Notes under the pieces: generated by a model
What the model saw: only the letters and a program-made list of their open reading frames with translations
What the model was told of the DNA's origin: nothing
Databases searched by the model: none
In this document: positions 52,705-60,747 of the stretch, in pieces
Layout of the letters: every line of letters starts with the position of its first letter
Position numbering within the stretch: the first letter of the stretch is position 1
Translations under genes and position numbers: made by a program
NCBI GenBank assembly: GCA_965219565.1
Contig: OZ244780.1
Location: 2,480,001 to 2,544,000 of the forward strand
From: DAOUJI01 sp965219565
Lineage (GTDB): Bacteria; Chloroflexota; Dehalococcoidia; Lucifugimonadales; JAGWBF01
Direction of reading: 5' to 3'
DNA: 64,000 nt

Positions 52705-53022
52705 GTGAGCCCAAACGCAAGCAACCCACAATGCCCCAACTGCAACCGCAGGGAATTGAAGGGCGGGCTGACCTTCGCAATAAAGACCAAGGAAAGCGAA
52801 AGCCTGTGCTGCTGGCTGTGCGCCTTCAAGAATCCGGCGATGCTCCGACGCTCCTTCTACACAGCCATCGTCGTGGGCGCGGGGCTTACCCTCCTGAACC
52901 AGGGCGACGCAATCTTTTCCGGCGCATGGCCGGGCGCCCTTTACTGGAAGGTCCCTCTCACCTTCGGAGTCCCCTTTTGCGTTGCAACCTGGGGAGCGCT
53001 CTCCAACGCACGGCGTCAGTAG
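52705..53022 (+). CDS. NrtS-like small membrane protein with N-terminal Cys ribbon
   Basis: A 105-residue protein. The N-terminus carries CPNC and CCWLC, spaced like a zinc ribbon. Two hydrophobic helices follow: RRSFYTAIVVGAGLTLLNQGDAIFSGAW and WKVPLTFGVPFCVATWGALSNAR. The LNQGDAIFSG and the VPxCVATxGALSNAR ending resemble the small nitrate/nitrite transporter NrtS family. The Cys-rich extension is unusual for so small a transporter as far as I know. The GTG start at 52705 is the first in frame. Transport of nitrate is inferred from family resemblance only. Confidence 0.62.
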   Translation: MSPNASNPQCPNCNRRELKGGLTFAIKTKESESLCCWLCAFKNPAMLRRSFYTAIVVGAGLTLLNQGDAIFSGAWPGALYWKVPLTFGVPFCVATWGALSNARRQ

Positions 53023-53130
53023 ATCTGCGCCCCAAAAAACTTGCTTTATTCCGATTCATTTCTTCTTGCATCGGCTTTTGAGCAGGTGTAACATAAACCA
53101 CCGAATCTTATGTAAGGAGGAGTGGCCGCG

Positions 53131-53742
53131 ATGGCACAAGAGCAGCCGGCGCCCGTCGTTTTCGACGTTGAGTATCCGGAGTCGTTGTCGCGGCTCCACC
53201 TGCTCCTTAAGACCTTCCTCGGCTGGATTTACGCCGGGATTCCCCACGGAATCATCCTGTACGTCTACGGCATAATCGTTTCCCTTGTGAGTCTCGTGGC
53301 CTTTGTCGTTATATTGATCAAAGGAAACTATCCGCGGAGCCTATTCGACATTGTCGTCGGCTACTACAGGTGGGAGGCCAGGCTCAACGCATATATGGGG
53401 TTTATGACGGACAAATATCCGCCATTCTCTCCCGACGAAGTTCCCGATAACCCCGTGCGGCTGCATGTGGAATACCCCGAGCGGCTTTCCAAGGGCCACG
53501 CCCTGCTTAAGTTCTTCTTAGGATGGATCTATGCAGGGATTCCCCACGGACTGATCCTGCTCCTCTACGCCCTCTTGTTGTCGTTGCTTGGAATCGTAGT
53601 TTGGTTTGCAATACTTTTCACTGGCCGATACCCAAGAGGGCTATTCAATCTGGCCGTGGGGTACAACAGATGGAGCACTCGGGTGAACGCATATTTGGGT
53701 CTAATGCGGGACGAGTACCCTCCCTTCAGCACCCGCCCCTAG
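53131..53742 (+). CDS. Membrane protein with two tandem DUF4389 repeats
   Basis: About 203 residues built as an internal duplication. Each half has a VEYPE-x-LS-RLH-type lead, FLGWIYAGIPHG, a strongly hydrophobic helix, an ILIKGNYPR/LFTGRYPRG turn, and Y-x-RW-x-R-NAY-GxM with a YPPFS end. The repeats start near residues 8 and 112. DUF4389 proteins are inner-membrane and of unknown function. The ATG at 53131 is ten bases after GGAGG; a GTG three codons earlier lies too close to that site. Confidence 0.85.
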   Translation: MAQEQPAPVVFDVEYPESLSRLHLLLKTFLGWIYAGIPHGIILYVYGIIVSLVSLVAFVVILIKGNYPRSLFDIVVGYYRWEARLNAYMGFMTDKYPPFSPDEVPDNPVRLHVEYPERLSKGHALLKFFLGWIYAGIPHGLILLLYALLLSLLGIVVWFAILFTGRYPRGLFNLAVGYNRWSTRVNAYLGLMRDEYPPFSTRP

Positions 53743-53818
53743 TCCTCTGACTTCAAGCGACACGTCAACGAGGGGCTCTCTTCTGCGAGAGAGCTCCTCT
53801 TCCATTTCGAAAACTGCT

Positions 53819-53939
53819 CCTTCTCCACTGGCGGGAGAAGGTTGGGATGAGGGGGAACCAACGAAGCATGCAAAGGTGAGGTCTAACGAAAGTCACCTGT
53901 ATCACCCTCACCCCAGCCCTCTCCCGTCAAGGGAGAGGG
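53819..53939. repeat. Composite palindromic repeat, copy 3 (inverted)
   Basis: It begins CCTTCTCC...GGGAGAAGG and GTTGGGATGAGGGGG, and ends with CACCCTCACCCCAG then CCCTCTCCC-GTCAA-GGGAGAGGG (53917-53939). In reverse complement, both ends match copies 1 and 2 at 22799 and 24722. The middle is unrelated. The element separates the DUF4389 gene from the carbonic anhydrase gene. Confidence 0.85.
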
Positions 53940-53972
53940 GGTATCGACTCCGCCGTGGGGGCGCCCCCGGGG

Positions 53973-54497
53973 TCAGCCGCCCGGCAGGTCAATGCCGTGT
54001 CCGGCGGCCTTGTGGACTTGGGCGTTGTGGATGTAGTTTTCAGTGACGTTTTCCAGCCGGAGTCTGTTGGCCTCGGATAGAGCACGCACCTGGCCCGGCA
54101 CGCCCACCACCAGTGAGTTGTCGGGTATGACGGCTTTGTCCCGCACTATGGCTCCGGCCCCTATTAGCACGAAGTTGCCTACTTCCGCGTCCTCCAAGAG
54201 GGCCGCGTTGATTCCGATTAGCACGTTGTTACCCACCTTGTGGCAGTGAAGAACTGCGCCGTGGGTCACCAGCACGTTGTCGCCGATGTCGAGGTAGTCG
54301 TCAGCGTGGACGACACATGTGTCCTGAATGACCGAATTGCGGCCTATTGTGATGCGCCCGAAGTCGCCCCGTATAACCGCTCCCGGCCATACACTGGACC
54401 CCTCTCCTATTTCTACGTCCCCCACGATGTACGCGGCGTCGCTTATGAAGACTGAAGGGTGGATTTTAGGAGCCTTGCCGTTCAGGCTGCGAATCAT
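53973..54497 (-). CDS. Gamma-class carbonic anhydrase-like hexapeptide protein
   Basis: A 174-residue left-handed beta-helix with hexapeptide repeats (VGDVEIGEGSSVWPGAVIRGD, IGDNVLVTHG). His64, His79 and His84 fit the three zinc ligands of gamma carbonic anhydrases, with the characteristic five-residue spacing between the last two. Such proteins hydrate CO2 or act as inactive homologues (YrdA/PaaY type). The acidic proton-shuttle loop of the archaeal Cam enzyme is absent, so activity is uncertain. It is a single-gene leftward unit. Confidence 0.88.
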   Translation of the reverse strand: MIRSLNGKAPKIHPSVFISDAAYIVGDVEIGEGSSVWPGAVIRGDFGRITIGRNSVIQDTCVVHADDYLDIGDNVLVTHGAVLHCHKVGNNVLIGINAALLEDAEVGNFVLIGAGAIVRDKAVIPDNSLVVGVPGQVRALSEANRLRLENVTENYIHNAQVHKAAGHGIDLPGG

Positions 54498-54622
54498 GAT
54501 GCCTCCTGGCTAAGCGGTTGGTCGGCATATTCTAACATCAGCCGGATTCAAACGGTCCGCTCCCAGCCATCGTACCTTAGCCTAACGTGGGGCGCCCAGT
54601 GTTATACTCCCCGTCAGCGCTC

Positions 54623-55522
54623 ATGTGGATACTCTTCGCCATACTCTTCCCAACCTTTACCGGCGCCGCCAACATCCTGGACAAGGCAATCGTTGACCGC
54701 TGCCGCAGCGTTCCTCAATACTCTTACTGGATAGGAATATTCGAGCTGGCGCTGGGCCTTATCACGTTTGGAATCGTGACAGGCCTGGACGGAGTCGAGG
54801 CCCGGACTGTCGGTTTGGCCTTGGGCACCGGAGTCCTGGCAGCCTGCAGCTTGATACTCTTTCTGAGCGCCCTCAGGACAGGTCAAGTGGCGCGGGTCGT
54901 GCCCATATGGCACCTCTATCCCTTGATAGTTGCGCCTCTGGCTGCGGGGTTCTTGGGTGAGAAGTTGTCCTGGCTCGCTGTCGGGGCCATATTCCTATCG
55001 GTCATCGGCGCGGCGCTCGTGTCATGGGAGAAGACGCGGGGCGGAAGGCTAACAGGAGACGTCAGGGTGATTCTGCTAAGCCTGGGAGCCGCGGCGCTTC
55101 TGGCGTTCTCATTCGTCCTGGCCAAGGTGGCCCTGGACGGCGGCGACTTTTGGCAATTCTTCGGCTCATATCGGGTCGGGTTCGCCCCCATCATGTTTGC
55201 CCTGGCCTTCTCGTCGGCGGAAGCCAGAGCGGGCGCTCCGGGGCTCCTCCACGACCGGCCTTTCATGGCGATGCTGTTCGGGGTTGAGGTACTGATTACG
55301 GTGGCTCTGCTCACCCGGTTTGCGGCAATTAATTTAGGGGACGTGGCTCTGGTAGCCGCGGTAGGGGCTATCCAACCCCTGTTGGTTTTCCTCTCCTCTC
55401 TGGGGCTGGCCTCCTGGCGTCCGGCGGCCTTTGGCCACTGGATCACCAGGGGAACACTCGGGCCACAGGCTTTGGGGATTGCCTCAATAACGGCAGCGGT
55501 AGTGATTATTTCGTTGCAGTAG
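54623..55522 (+). CDS. EamA/DMT-family transporter
   Basis: About 299 residues with ten hydrophobic segments in two EamA halves: an N-terminal MWILFAILFPTFTGAANILDKAI and a mid-protein GVLAACSLILFLSALRTGQVARVVPIWHLYPLIVAP repeated in pattern by the second half (VLITVALLTRFAAINLGDVALVAAVGAIQPLLVFL). Members export metabolites, amino acids or nucleotides. The substrate is unknown. A TTATACT about 14 bases before the ATG suggests a near-leaderless message and argues against the GTG at 54587. Confidence 0.85.
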   Translation: MWILFAILFPTFTGAANILDKAIVDRCRSVPQYSYWIGIFELALGLITFGIVTGLDGVEARTVGLALGTGVLAACSLILFLSALRTGQVARVVPIWHLYPLIVAPLAAGFLGEKLSWLAVGAIFLSVIGAALVSWEKTRGGRLTGDVRVILLSLGAAALLAFSFVLAKVALDGGDFWQFFGSYRVGFAPIMFALAFSSAEARAGAPGLLHDRPFMAMLFGVEVLITVALLTRFAAINLGDVALVAAVGAIQPLLVFLSSLGLASWRPAAFGHWITRGTLGPQALGIASITAAVVIISLQ

Positions 55523-55533
55523 CGGGAAATGTA

Positions 55534-55556
55534 GGGGCAGGTCTTGTACCTGCCCT
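55534..55556. repeat. Palindrome following the EamA gene
   Basis: GGGCAGGT-CTTGT-ACCTGCCC (55535-55542 with 55548-55555), an eight-pair perfect hairpin flanked by GTAG and TATAC. It lies 12 bases beyond the EamA stop and could serve as a terminator, though no T-run follows. It may instead be another dispersed repeat type. Confidence 0.5.
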
Positions 55557-55622
55557 ATACCCACTAATAGGAACAGGACACCAATAAGGCAACGCCGGTT
55601 TCATAATCTCCTCGTGCGGATT

Positions 55623-55680
55623 CTTGCCGTGGGGAAGGGCGCCCACAAGGGGACGCCCCTACAAGGGTGGAGACGGCAAG
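55623..55680. terminator. Nested inverted repeats beyond rpsI, candidate operon end
   Basis: CTTGCCGT (55623-55630) pairs with ACGGCAAG (55673-55680). Between them lie GGGCGCCC (55637-55644) and AGGGG-ACG-CCCCT (55648-55660). The block starts five bases after the rpsI stop in the leftward direction and could end the long ribosomal operon. It lacks a T-tract, so intrinsic termination is unproven. Confidence 0.45.
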
Positions 55681-55684
55681 ACGA

Positions 55685-56113
55685 CTAACGCTTGGTGTAC
55701 TGAGGCGCGCGCCTGGCCCTCTTGAGCCCGTACTTCTTGCTCTCCTTGATGCGCGAGTCCCGGGTTAGGAACCCGTGCTGTCGGAGAACGGGCTTAAACG
55801 ACTCATCATAGAGGGCGAGGGCCCGCGAAATGCCGTGGCGGACTGCGTGGCTCCAGGCGGATATGCCTCCGCCTTGGACAGAGGCGACTATGGTGAAACG
55901 GTCCAGGGAGTCAGTGACCTTCAGAGGCTCTTTGACAGCCTCCTGCCAGGGGAACCAGGAGAAGACTTCCTCCAACGGACGCCCGTTGACCCTGATGTGG
56001 CCGGGGGCGCCTATGTCCGAGGAACCAGCCGCCAGGTACAAGCGCACCTTGGCTATGGCCAGCTTCCGTTTTCCCGTTCCGTAGTAGTACTGTTGTGTAG
56101 ACTCCTGGACCAA
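55685..56113 (-). CDS. rpsI: 30S ribosomal protein S9
   Basis: A 142-residue S9. YYGTGKRKLAIAKVRLYLAAGSGDIxVNGRPLEE-type start, IVASVQGGGISAWSHAVRHGISRALALYDE in the middle, and the canonical C-terminal LTRDSRIKESKKYGLKRARRAPQYTKR, whose last Lys-Arg reaches the P-site tRNA. It is the last gene of the leftward rplM-rpsI pair, 24 bases after rplM. Confidence 0.97.
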   Translation of the reverse strand: MVQESTQQYYYGTGKRKLAIAKVRLYLAAGSSDIGAPGHIRVNGRPLEEVFSWFPWQEAVKEPLKVTDSLDRFTIVASVQGGGISAWSHAVRHGISRALALYDESFKPVLRQHGFLTRDSRIKESKKYGLKRARRAPQYTKR

Positions 56114-56137
56114 GTTTATCTCCTTAATGACCTACTC

Positions 56138-56584
56138 TTATTCGACTCCCGCCGCCGCCGGGGCCCCCAGCTGCGCCTGGTGGGGATGGCTGTCCCCACG
56201 GTAGACCTTGAGCCGCTTGAACATGTCCCTGCCCCTTTTGGTACGGGGCAGCATTCCCTTGACCGCCATTTCTAGAACCCGCTCCGGGTTCTTCTCCATG
56301 ACGTCTTTCATTACGAAGGTCTTGAGGTTCCCCACGTACCCGCTGTGGCGGTAGTAGAGCTTCTGGTTCAGCTTCCGCCCGGTGATCCTCACTTTTTCAG
56401 CATTCACCACGACGACGAAGTCGCCTGTAAGCACGTTAGGCGTATAGATCGGCTTGTCCTTGCCTTGAAGAGCCCTGGATATCCGAGTGGCCAGCCTGCC
56501 CAGAGTCTGCCCGGAGGCGTCTACCAGGCGCCATTGGGGAGTGACTTCCGACTGCTTCGCGTGATATGTCTTATCTCGTTTCAT
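56138..56584 (-). CDS. rplM: 50S ribosomal protein L13
   Basis: A 148-residue L13 with the family pattern: WRLVDASGQTLGRLATRISRALQGKDKPIYTPNVLTGDFVVVVNAEKV and VMEKNPERVLEMAVKGMLPRTKRGRDMFKRLKVYRGDSHPH. It binds early in 23S assembly. Its start overlaps the truA stop by 14 bases, consistent with coupled translation in one operon. The S9 gene follows. Confidence 0.97.
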   Translation of the reverse strand: MKRDKTYHAKQSEVTPQWRLVDASGQTLGRLATRISRALQGKDKPIYTPNVLTGDFVVVVNAEKVRITGRKLNQKLYYRHSGYVGNLKTFVMKDVMEKNPERVLEMAVKGMLPRTKRGRDMFKRLKVYRGDSHPHQAQLGAPAAAGVE

Positions 56585-57404
56585 TCTCGTCCAACCCAGC
56601 CTTGAGCGTATCCGACGAAAATCCAGGATAGTTCACCTTTATCAAGCACAGCCCCCTGGCCGGAAGCGAGGGGCAACTATCCATTTTTTGAACGGACCGG
56701 TCAATTATATTTCGAATTGCGTCTACGGGCAACTTGCCCAGGCCCACTCTGACCAGCAGAGCGTTAGTCCTCCTGATCTGGTGAGGCAGGAAGCTGTCGC
56801 CTTCCGCCTCCATGATTACCCTTTCGTCCTCCCTCCACACATCCCACCGCCTGACCGTGCGCACCGGGTTGCGGCCCGGCGACAGTGAGGAAGCGATGGC
56901 GGAGAAGTCGTGAGCGCCAAGCAATGATTCGGAGGCTTCCCGCATTGCCGTCAGGTCCAGCCCATCCCTGACCCAGTAGGAGAAGTTCCTCCACAGCGCC
57001 GTCGGGTGTCTATGGTTCCAGACGGTGTACCTGTAGACCCGGCTGACCGCCGAGAATCTGGCGCTGAAGTCCCGGGACATCTCCACAGCTCCCCGAACCC
57101 TGATGTCAGGCGGCAGGAAGGAGTTGAGCGCTCGGCAGAATATATCGGTTGGATAAGGAGCTTGAGTCAGGAAGTCCGCCACCTGACCGGCGGCGTGGGC
57201 CCCTGAGTCGGTGCGGGACGCCCCACGGATGCGAATGACTTCTCCGGTGAAGCTCTTTAGGGCATCCTCCACTGTGCCTTGGACTGAAGGAGCATTGGCC
57301 TGAAACTGGAACCCATTGTACGCGGTCCCTTCATATTCCAGGACCAGTGCAATTCGCCGCTCTTCTGCTTGCTCACGGTCCTGAGCGTCGTCTGCCCCGG
57401 CCAT
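56571..57404 (-). CDS. truA: tRNA pseudouridine synthase A
   Basis: A 277-residue TruA. LVLEYEGTAYNGFQFQANAPSVQGTVEDAL begins the first domain and IRGASRTDSGAHAAGQVADF carries the catalytic Asp (RTD). RVYRYTVWNHRHPT and EGDSFLPHQIRRTNALLVRVG complete the core. It makes pseudouridine at positions 38-40 of tRNA anticodon arms. The highly charged N-terminal 15 residues precede the fold. It lies between rplQ and rplM in the ribosomal operon, a common order in bacteria. Confidence 0.95.
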   Translation of the reverse strand: MAGADDAQDREQAEERRIALVLEYEGTAYNGFQFQANAPSVQGTVEDALKSFTGEVIRIRGASRTDSGAHAAGQVADFLTQAPYPTDIFCRALNSFLPPDIRVRGAVEMSRDFSARFSAVSRVYRYTVWNHRHPTALWRNFSYWVRDGLDLTAMREASESLLGAHDFSAIASSLSPGRNPVRTVRRWDVWREDERVIMEAEGDSFLPHQIRRTNALLVRVGLGKLPVDAIRNIIDRSVQKMDSCPSLPARGLCLIKVNYPGFSSDTLKAGLDENETR

Positions 57405-57420
57405 CTTGTGGCCTCGGCGC

Positions 57421-57774
57421 TTAGACCAACTCGATGAGGGACATGGGCGCTGCGTCGCCCTTGCGAGATCCCAGCTTTATTATTCTAGTGTATCCCCCTG
57501 CACGGCTGGCATATCGCGGCGCCAACTCGTCGAAGACCTTGGAAATCACCTCCTCGTTTGGGACGCGTGACAGGGCCAGCCTCCTGTGGTGGAGACCTCC
57601 CTTCTTGCCGTGAGTAATAAGCCGTTCGACCTCTCTACGGGCCTCCACAGCTTTGGGGTGGGTGGTAACCACCTTTTCATGCCGGACAATATCGGACGCC
57701 AGATTGCGCAGCAACGCTATCCTTTGGTCTTTAGGTCTGCCGAGCTTCTTTCCTTTAATGCGATGGGCCACCAT
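57421..57774 (-). CDS. rplQ: 50S ribosomal protein L17
   Basis: A 117-residue L17: MVAHRIKGKKLGRPKDQRIALLRNLASDIVRHEKVVTTHPKAVEARREVERLI is diagnostic. The C-terminus has VFDELAPRYASRAGGYTRIIKLGSRKGDAAPMSLIELV. The longer frame upstream (from 57942) runs inside rpoA and is not homologous. It lies four bases after rpoA, the conserved rpoA-rplQ arrangement. Confidence 0.97.
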   Translation of the reverse strand: MVAHRIKGKKLGRPKDQRIALLRNLASDIVRHEKVVTTHPKAVEARREVERLITHGKKGGLHHRRLALSRVPNEEVISKVFDELAPRYASRAGGYTRIIKLGSRKGDAAPMSLIELV

Positions 57775-57778
57775 GAGC

Positions 57779-58936
57779 CTAGCACTCCTCGTCGTATTCC
57801 GACTCTTCGCCCTTATCGTCATCACCGAGGTCTTCGTCATTACCCTGAGGGAATTCGTACTCCACAGTGGAAGGCTCTGACGGCCCGGCTTCTTCCATCG
57901 CCAGGGCTGCGGCGTCATCCAGACTCGCAAGAGTGGTTTCACCGTCTGTTGAGCGTTCGTTTTCCCCGATAACTCCCTCTCGCCTCAGCCGGTCCATGAG
58001 CTCTTCCAGGGACTTTTCCCCGAAGTTTCGTATCTTCAAGAGCTCTTCGTTGGTCATCTCCAACACCTGACCAACCTTGGTGATGTGGGCCCGCTTGAGG
58101 CAATTTAGAGTCCTGGACGACAGTTCCAGTTTCTCAATGGGAGTCTGGTACACCTCAGGGGACACCATCAACGAGGTGCGTTCCGTCCCCGCCTTCACTT
58201 CCGAGCCCAGGTTGTTGAACAGGAAGAAGTGGCTTACCAGCACCTCGGATGAGGCCTTCACTGCTTCCACCGGAGTGATGGCGCCGTCGGTCCATACTTC
58301 CAACACGAGCCTCTCGTAGTCGGTGAAGTACCCGACACGGGTCCTCTCCACGTTGTAGTTGACCTTCCTGACAGGGTTGAAAATAGCGTCCACCGGAAGG
58401 GCGCCCATCAGAGAGCCTGCAGAACCGTCGCCCTGGGTGGGAACGGGCTGGTAGCCCTTGCCGTTGTCCACGTTAAACTCCACCGACAAGGTGGCGTCGT
58501 CGGAGTCCAGGGTCGCCAGGTGGTGCTCAGGGTTCACGATCTCGAAGTCTGCGGATGTGGCCACGTCGCCGGCGCATACACGACCTTCTCCCTTGATTTC
58601 GAGACGCATCTTGCCCGGGCGGCCCGTCACCGAACGGATTCGAATCCCCTTCACGTTCAGAAGAAAGTCCATGACCTCTTCCTTCATGTGGGGGATGGAG
58701 GAGTACTCATGAAGCACTCCGTCTATCTTCACCCATGTAATGGCCGCTCCTTCAACGGAGCCGAGGAGCATCCTGCGCATGGGGTTTCCAAGGGTTATTC
58801 CATACCCTCTTTCGAGAGGTTCTATCGCGAACTTGCCGTAGGTGTCCGTCAGCTCCAGCATCTTGATCTCCGGAACGATTGGTTCCGGTGTGCGCTGGGC
58901 CGCGGTTCGCGTCAGGATTGCGGTTTCCAATACCAT
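57779..58936 (-). CDS. rpoA: DNA-directed RNA polymerase subunit alpha, acidic C-terminal extension
   Basis: A 385-residue alpha subunit. The N-terminal assembly domain includes FAIEPLERGYGITLGNPMRRMLLGSVEGAAITWVKIDGVLHEYSSIP. The alpha-CTD includes SRTLNCLKRAHITKVGQVLEMTNEELLKIRNFGEKSLEELMDRL, the helix-hairpin-helix that binds UP elements. About 70 further residues rich in Asp, Glu and Ser (ending GDDDKGEESEYDEEC) extend beyond the usual end near residue 315. Such acidic tails are known from some Gram-positives; the role here is unknown. It lies between rpsD and rplQ. Confidence 0.96.
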   Translation of the reverse strand: MVLETAILTRTAAQRTPEPIVPEIKMLELTDTYGKFAIEPLERGYGITLGNPMRRMLLGSVEGAAITWVKIDGVLHEYSSIPHMKEEVMDFLLNVKGIRIRSVTGRPGKMRLEIKGEGRVCAGDVATSADFEIVNPEHHLATLDSDDATLSVEFNVDNGKGYQPVPTQGDGSAGSLMGALPVDAIFNPVRKVNYNVERTRVGYFTDYERLVLEVWTDGAITPVEAVKASSEVLVSHFFLFNNLGSEVKAGTERTSLMVSPEVYQTPIEKLELSSRTLNCLKRAHITKVGQVLEMTNEELLKIRNFGEKSLEELMDRLRREGVIGENERSTDGETTLASLDDAAALAMEEAGPSEPSTVEYEFPQGNDEDLGDDDKGEESEYDEEC

Positions 58937-58940
58937 TGCT

Positions 58941-59567
58941 TTACCTCGAGTAGAACTCCACTATGAGACGGGTGTCTATCGCGGACTCCAGATCTTCCTC
59001 CGTGGGCAGGTTGTTCACGGTGCCTGCCATGTTTTCCAGGTCAAGGTGAATCCACTGCGGTATAGGCCTCTTGGGAATGTCCTGAGTCAACGCCGTATAG
59101 AAGTCCTTGGACTTTCGGGACTCCTGCCATGATATGACATCTCCGGCCTTTACCATAAAGGAAGGGATGGTCGTCTTTTTGCCGTTTACGTTGAAGTGTC
59201 CGTGCAGGACAAGCTGCCTCGCCTGGTTCCTAGAGTCTGCGAACCCCAGCCTGAATATGACGTTGTCCATTCGCCGCTCGAGAATCTCCATCAGGTATTG
59301 GCCGGTGGCGCCCGGCTTCTTGAAGGCCTCGTCCATATAGCGGCGGAACTGCTTCTCCATGACGCCGTAGATTTGCCTGGCCTTCTGCTTTTCCCTGAGC
59401 TGGATGCCATGGTCCGAGGTGCGCCGTCTGCGAGGAGATTGGTTTCCTGGTGGAGTTCGTCGCCGTTCGATGGCGCAGCGCGGCGTGTAGCAACGCTCTC
59501 CCTTGAGCATGAGCTTTTCCCCCGCCCTGCGGCACAGCCTGCAAACCGGTCCGGTATATCGCGCCAT
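58941..59567 (-). CDS. rpsD: 30S ribosomal protein S4
   Basis: A 208-residue S4 of the zinc-binding (C+) type: MARYTGPVCRLCRRAGEKLMLKGERCYTPRCAIERR has four Cys. RQARQLVLHGHFNVNGKKTTIPSFMVKAGD is the S4 RNA-binding fold. The start at 59567 is chosen because homology begins at MARYTG; a Met 12 codons upstream belongs to the rpsK gap. It nucleates 16S rRNA assembly. Confidence 0.97.
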   Translation of the reverse strand: MARYTGPVCRLCRRAGEKLMLKGERCYTPRCAIERRRTPPGNQSPRRRRTSDHGIQLREKQKARQIYGVMEKQFRRYMDEAFKKPGATGQYLMEILERRMDNVIFRLGFADSRNQARQLVLHGHFNVNGKKTTIPSFMVKAGDVISWQESRKSKDFYTALTQDIPKRPIPQWIHLDLENMAGTVNNLPTEEDLESAIDTRLIVEFYSR

Positions 59568-59572
59568 ACTAT

Positions 59573-59956
59573 CTACACCCTTCTTCTCTTGGGAGGCCTG
59601 CACCCATTGTGGGGTATGGGAGTAACGTCCCGAATGCTGTTTATCATTAGCCCGGCGGCCTGTAGGGACCGAATGGCAGCCTCTCTGCCAGCTCCGGGAC
59701 CCTTGATGAATACATCGATAAAGCGCATACCGTGGTCCATGCCCCTACGAGCGGCCTGTTCCGCCGCCCTTTGGGCTGCAAAAGCCGTGCCCTTTCTCGA
59801 CCCCTTGAATCCGGACGTTCCAGTGCTGGACGAGACAATTACCGCGCCCTGCGGGTCGGTCAGAGTAACCAAAGTGTTGTTGAAAGTCGAGTGGATATAT
59901 GCCTTGCCCCGGGGAACCGACTTTCTTTCTCTTCTGCGTGTTCGCGGTCTGGCCAT
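59573..59956 (-). CDS. rpsK: 30S ribosomal protein S11
   Basis: A 127-residue S11: GKAYIHSTFNNTLVTLTDPQGAVIVSSSTGTSGFKGSRKGTAFAAQRAAEQAARRGM, VFIKGPGAGREAAIRSLQAAGLMINSIRDVTPIPHNGCRPPKRRRV. It has the full expected length and lies ten bases after rpsM. Confidence 0.97.
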   Translation of the reverse strand: MARPRTRRRERKSVPRGKAYIHSTFNNTLVTLTDPQGAVIVSSSTGTSGFKGSRKGTAFAAQRAAEQAARRGMDHGMRFIDVFIKGPGAGREAAIRSLQAAGLMINSIRDVTPIPHNGCRPPKRRRV

Positions 59957-59966
59957 GAGGCCTCCT

Positions 59967-60359
59967 CTACTTCTTGCCGCCAGTCCGGCGTCCGCGTCCG
60001 GCGACGGTCCTTCTGGGTCCCTTGCGAGTGCGTGCGTTTGTGCGAGTCCTCTGTCCTCTGACGGGCAGTCCCCGCCGGTGGCGCAGCCCCCGCGTGGAGC
60101 CGATTTCTATGAGCCTCCGGACGTTCATGGTCACTTCACGCCGGAGATCGCCTTCCACCTTGTATTCCTTGTCGATGATTTCCCGCAGCCGGTCGATTTC
60201 CGCTTCCGACAGCTCGGTGATTTTGGGCTTGGGTTCACCTTCTATGTCCGCCCGCGCCAGTATCTCCTTAGCCATCACCGGGCCTATGCCGTAGATGCGG
60301 CGCAAGGCCACGTCCACTCTCTTTCCGTCTGGTATGTCCACTCCGGCCACACGGACCAT
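59967..60359 (-). CDS. rpsM: 30S ribosomal protein S13
   Basis: A 130-residue S13: MVRVAGVDIPDGKRVDVALRRIYGIGPVMAKEILARADIE and TRGLRHRRGLPVRGQRTRTNARTRKGPRRTVAGRGRRTGGKK. The Lys/Arg-rich tail contacts the A- and P-site tRNA. About 50 bases separate it from rpmJ upstream. Confidence 0.97.
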   Translation of the reverse strand: MVRVAGVDIPDGKRVDVALRRIYGIGPVMAKEILARADIEGEPKPKITELSEAEIDRLREIIDKEYKVEGDLRREVTMNVRRLIEIGSTRGLRHRRGLPVRGQRTRTNARTRKGPRRTVAGRGRRTGGKK

Positions 60360-60409
60360 GTCATCCTCCTAGTTGGCGCCGGTCAACATTGTAGAAGTCG
60401 TCCCGCGGG

Positions 60410-60523
60410 CTACCCTTGCCGTTGGACGTGCTTCACGTTGACGCATATCACCCGGATAACCCCTTTGCGCTTGATTATCCTGCACTTGTTGCAGCGCGGT
60501 TTTACCGATGCTCGTACTCTCAT
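60410..60523 (-). CDS. rpmJ: 50S ribosomal protein L36
   Basis: A 37-residue protein too short for routine gene calling. MRVRASVKPRCNKCRIIKRKG is followed by VIRVICVNVKHVQRQG. The C-x2-C plus the late Cys and His form the zinc ribbon of L36. It lies one base after infA and before rpsM, its usual position. Confidence 0.96.
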   Translation of the reverse strand: MRVRASVKPRCNKCRIIKRKGVIRVICVNVKHVQRQG

Positions 60524-60524
60524 G

Positions 60525-60743
60525 CTATTTGAACCTGTAAGTTATGCGTCCCCTGGCTAAATCGTAAGGGGAGAGCTCGACCAGGACTCTGTCCCCCGGC
60601 AGCACGCGTATGAAGTGGAGCCGTATCTTCCCCGATACGTGGGCCAACACCTTATGTTCGTTGGGAAGCTTCACCCTGAACATTCCATTGGGCAGGGCTT
60701 CCTCAACGGTGGCCTCCACCTCTATTCCTTCTTTCTTTGGCAT
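60525..60743 (-). CDS. infA: Translation initiation factor IF-1
   Basis: A 72-residue S1-domain protein: EVEATVEEALPNGMFRVKLPNEHKVLAHVSGKIRLHFIRVLPGDRVLVELSPYDLARGRITYRFK is the complete IF-1. It binds the ribosomal A site during initiation. It lies four bases after map. Confidence 0.97.
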   Translation of the reverse strand: MPKKEGIEVEATVEEALPNGMFRVKLPNEHKVLAHVSGKIRLHFIRVLPGDRVLVELSPYDLARGRITYRFK

Positions 60744-60747
60744 AAGT

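Noticed and set aside
59196..60560. 454-residue plus-strand frame
   Set aside because: It is the antisense of rpsD, rpsK, rpsM and rpmJ, which are unmistakable; its translation has no family features.
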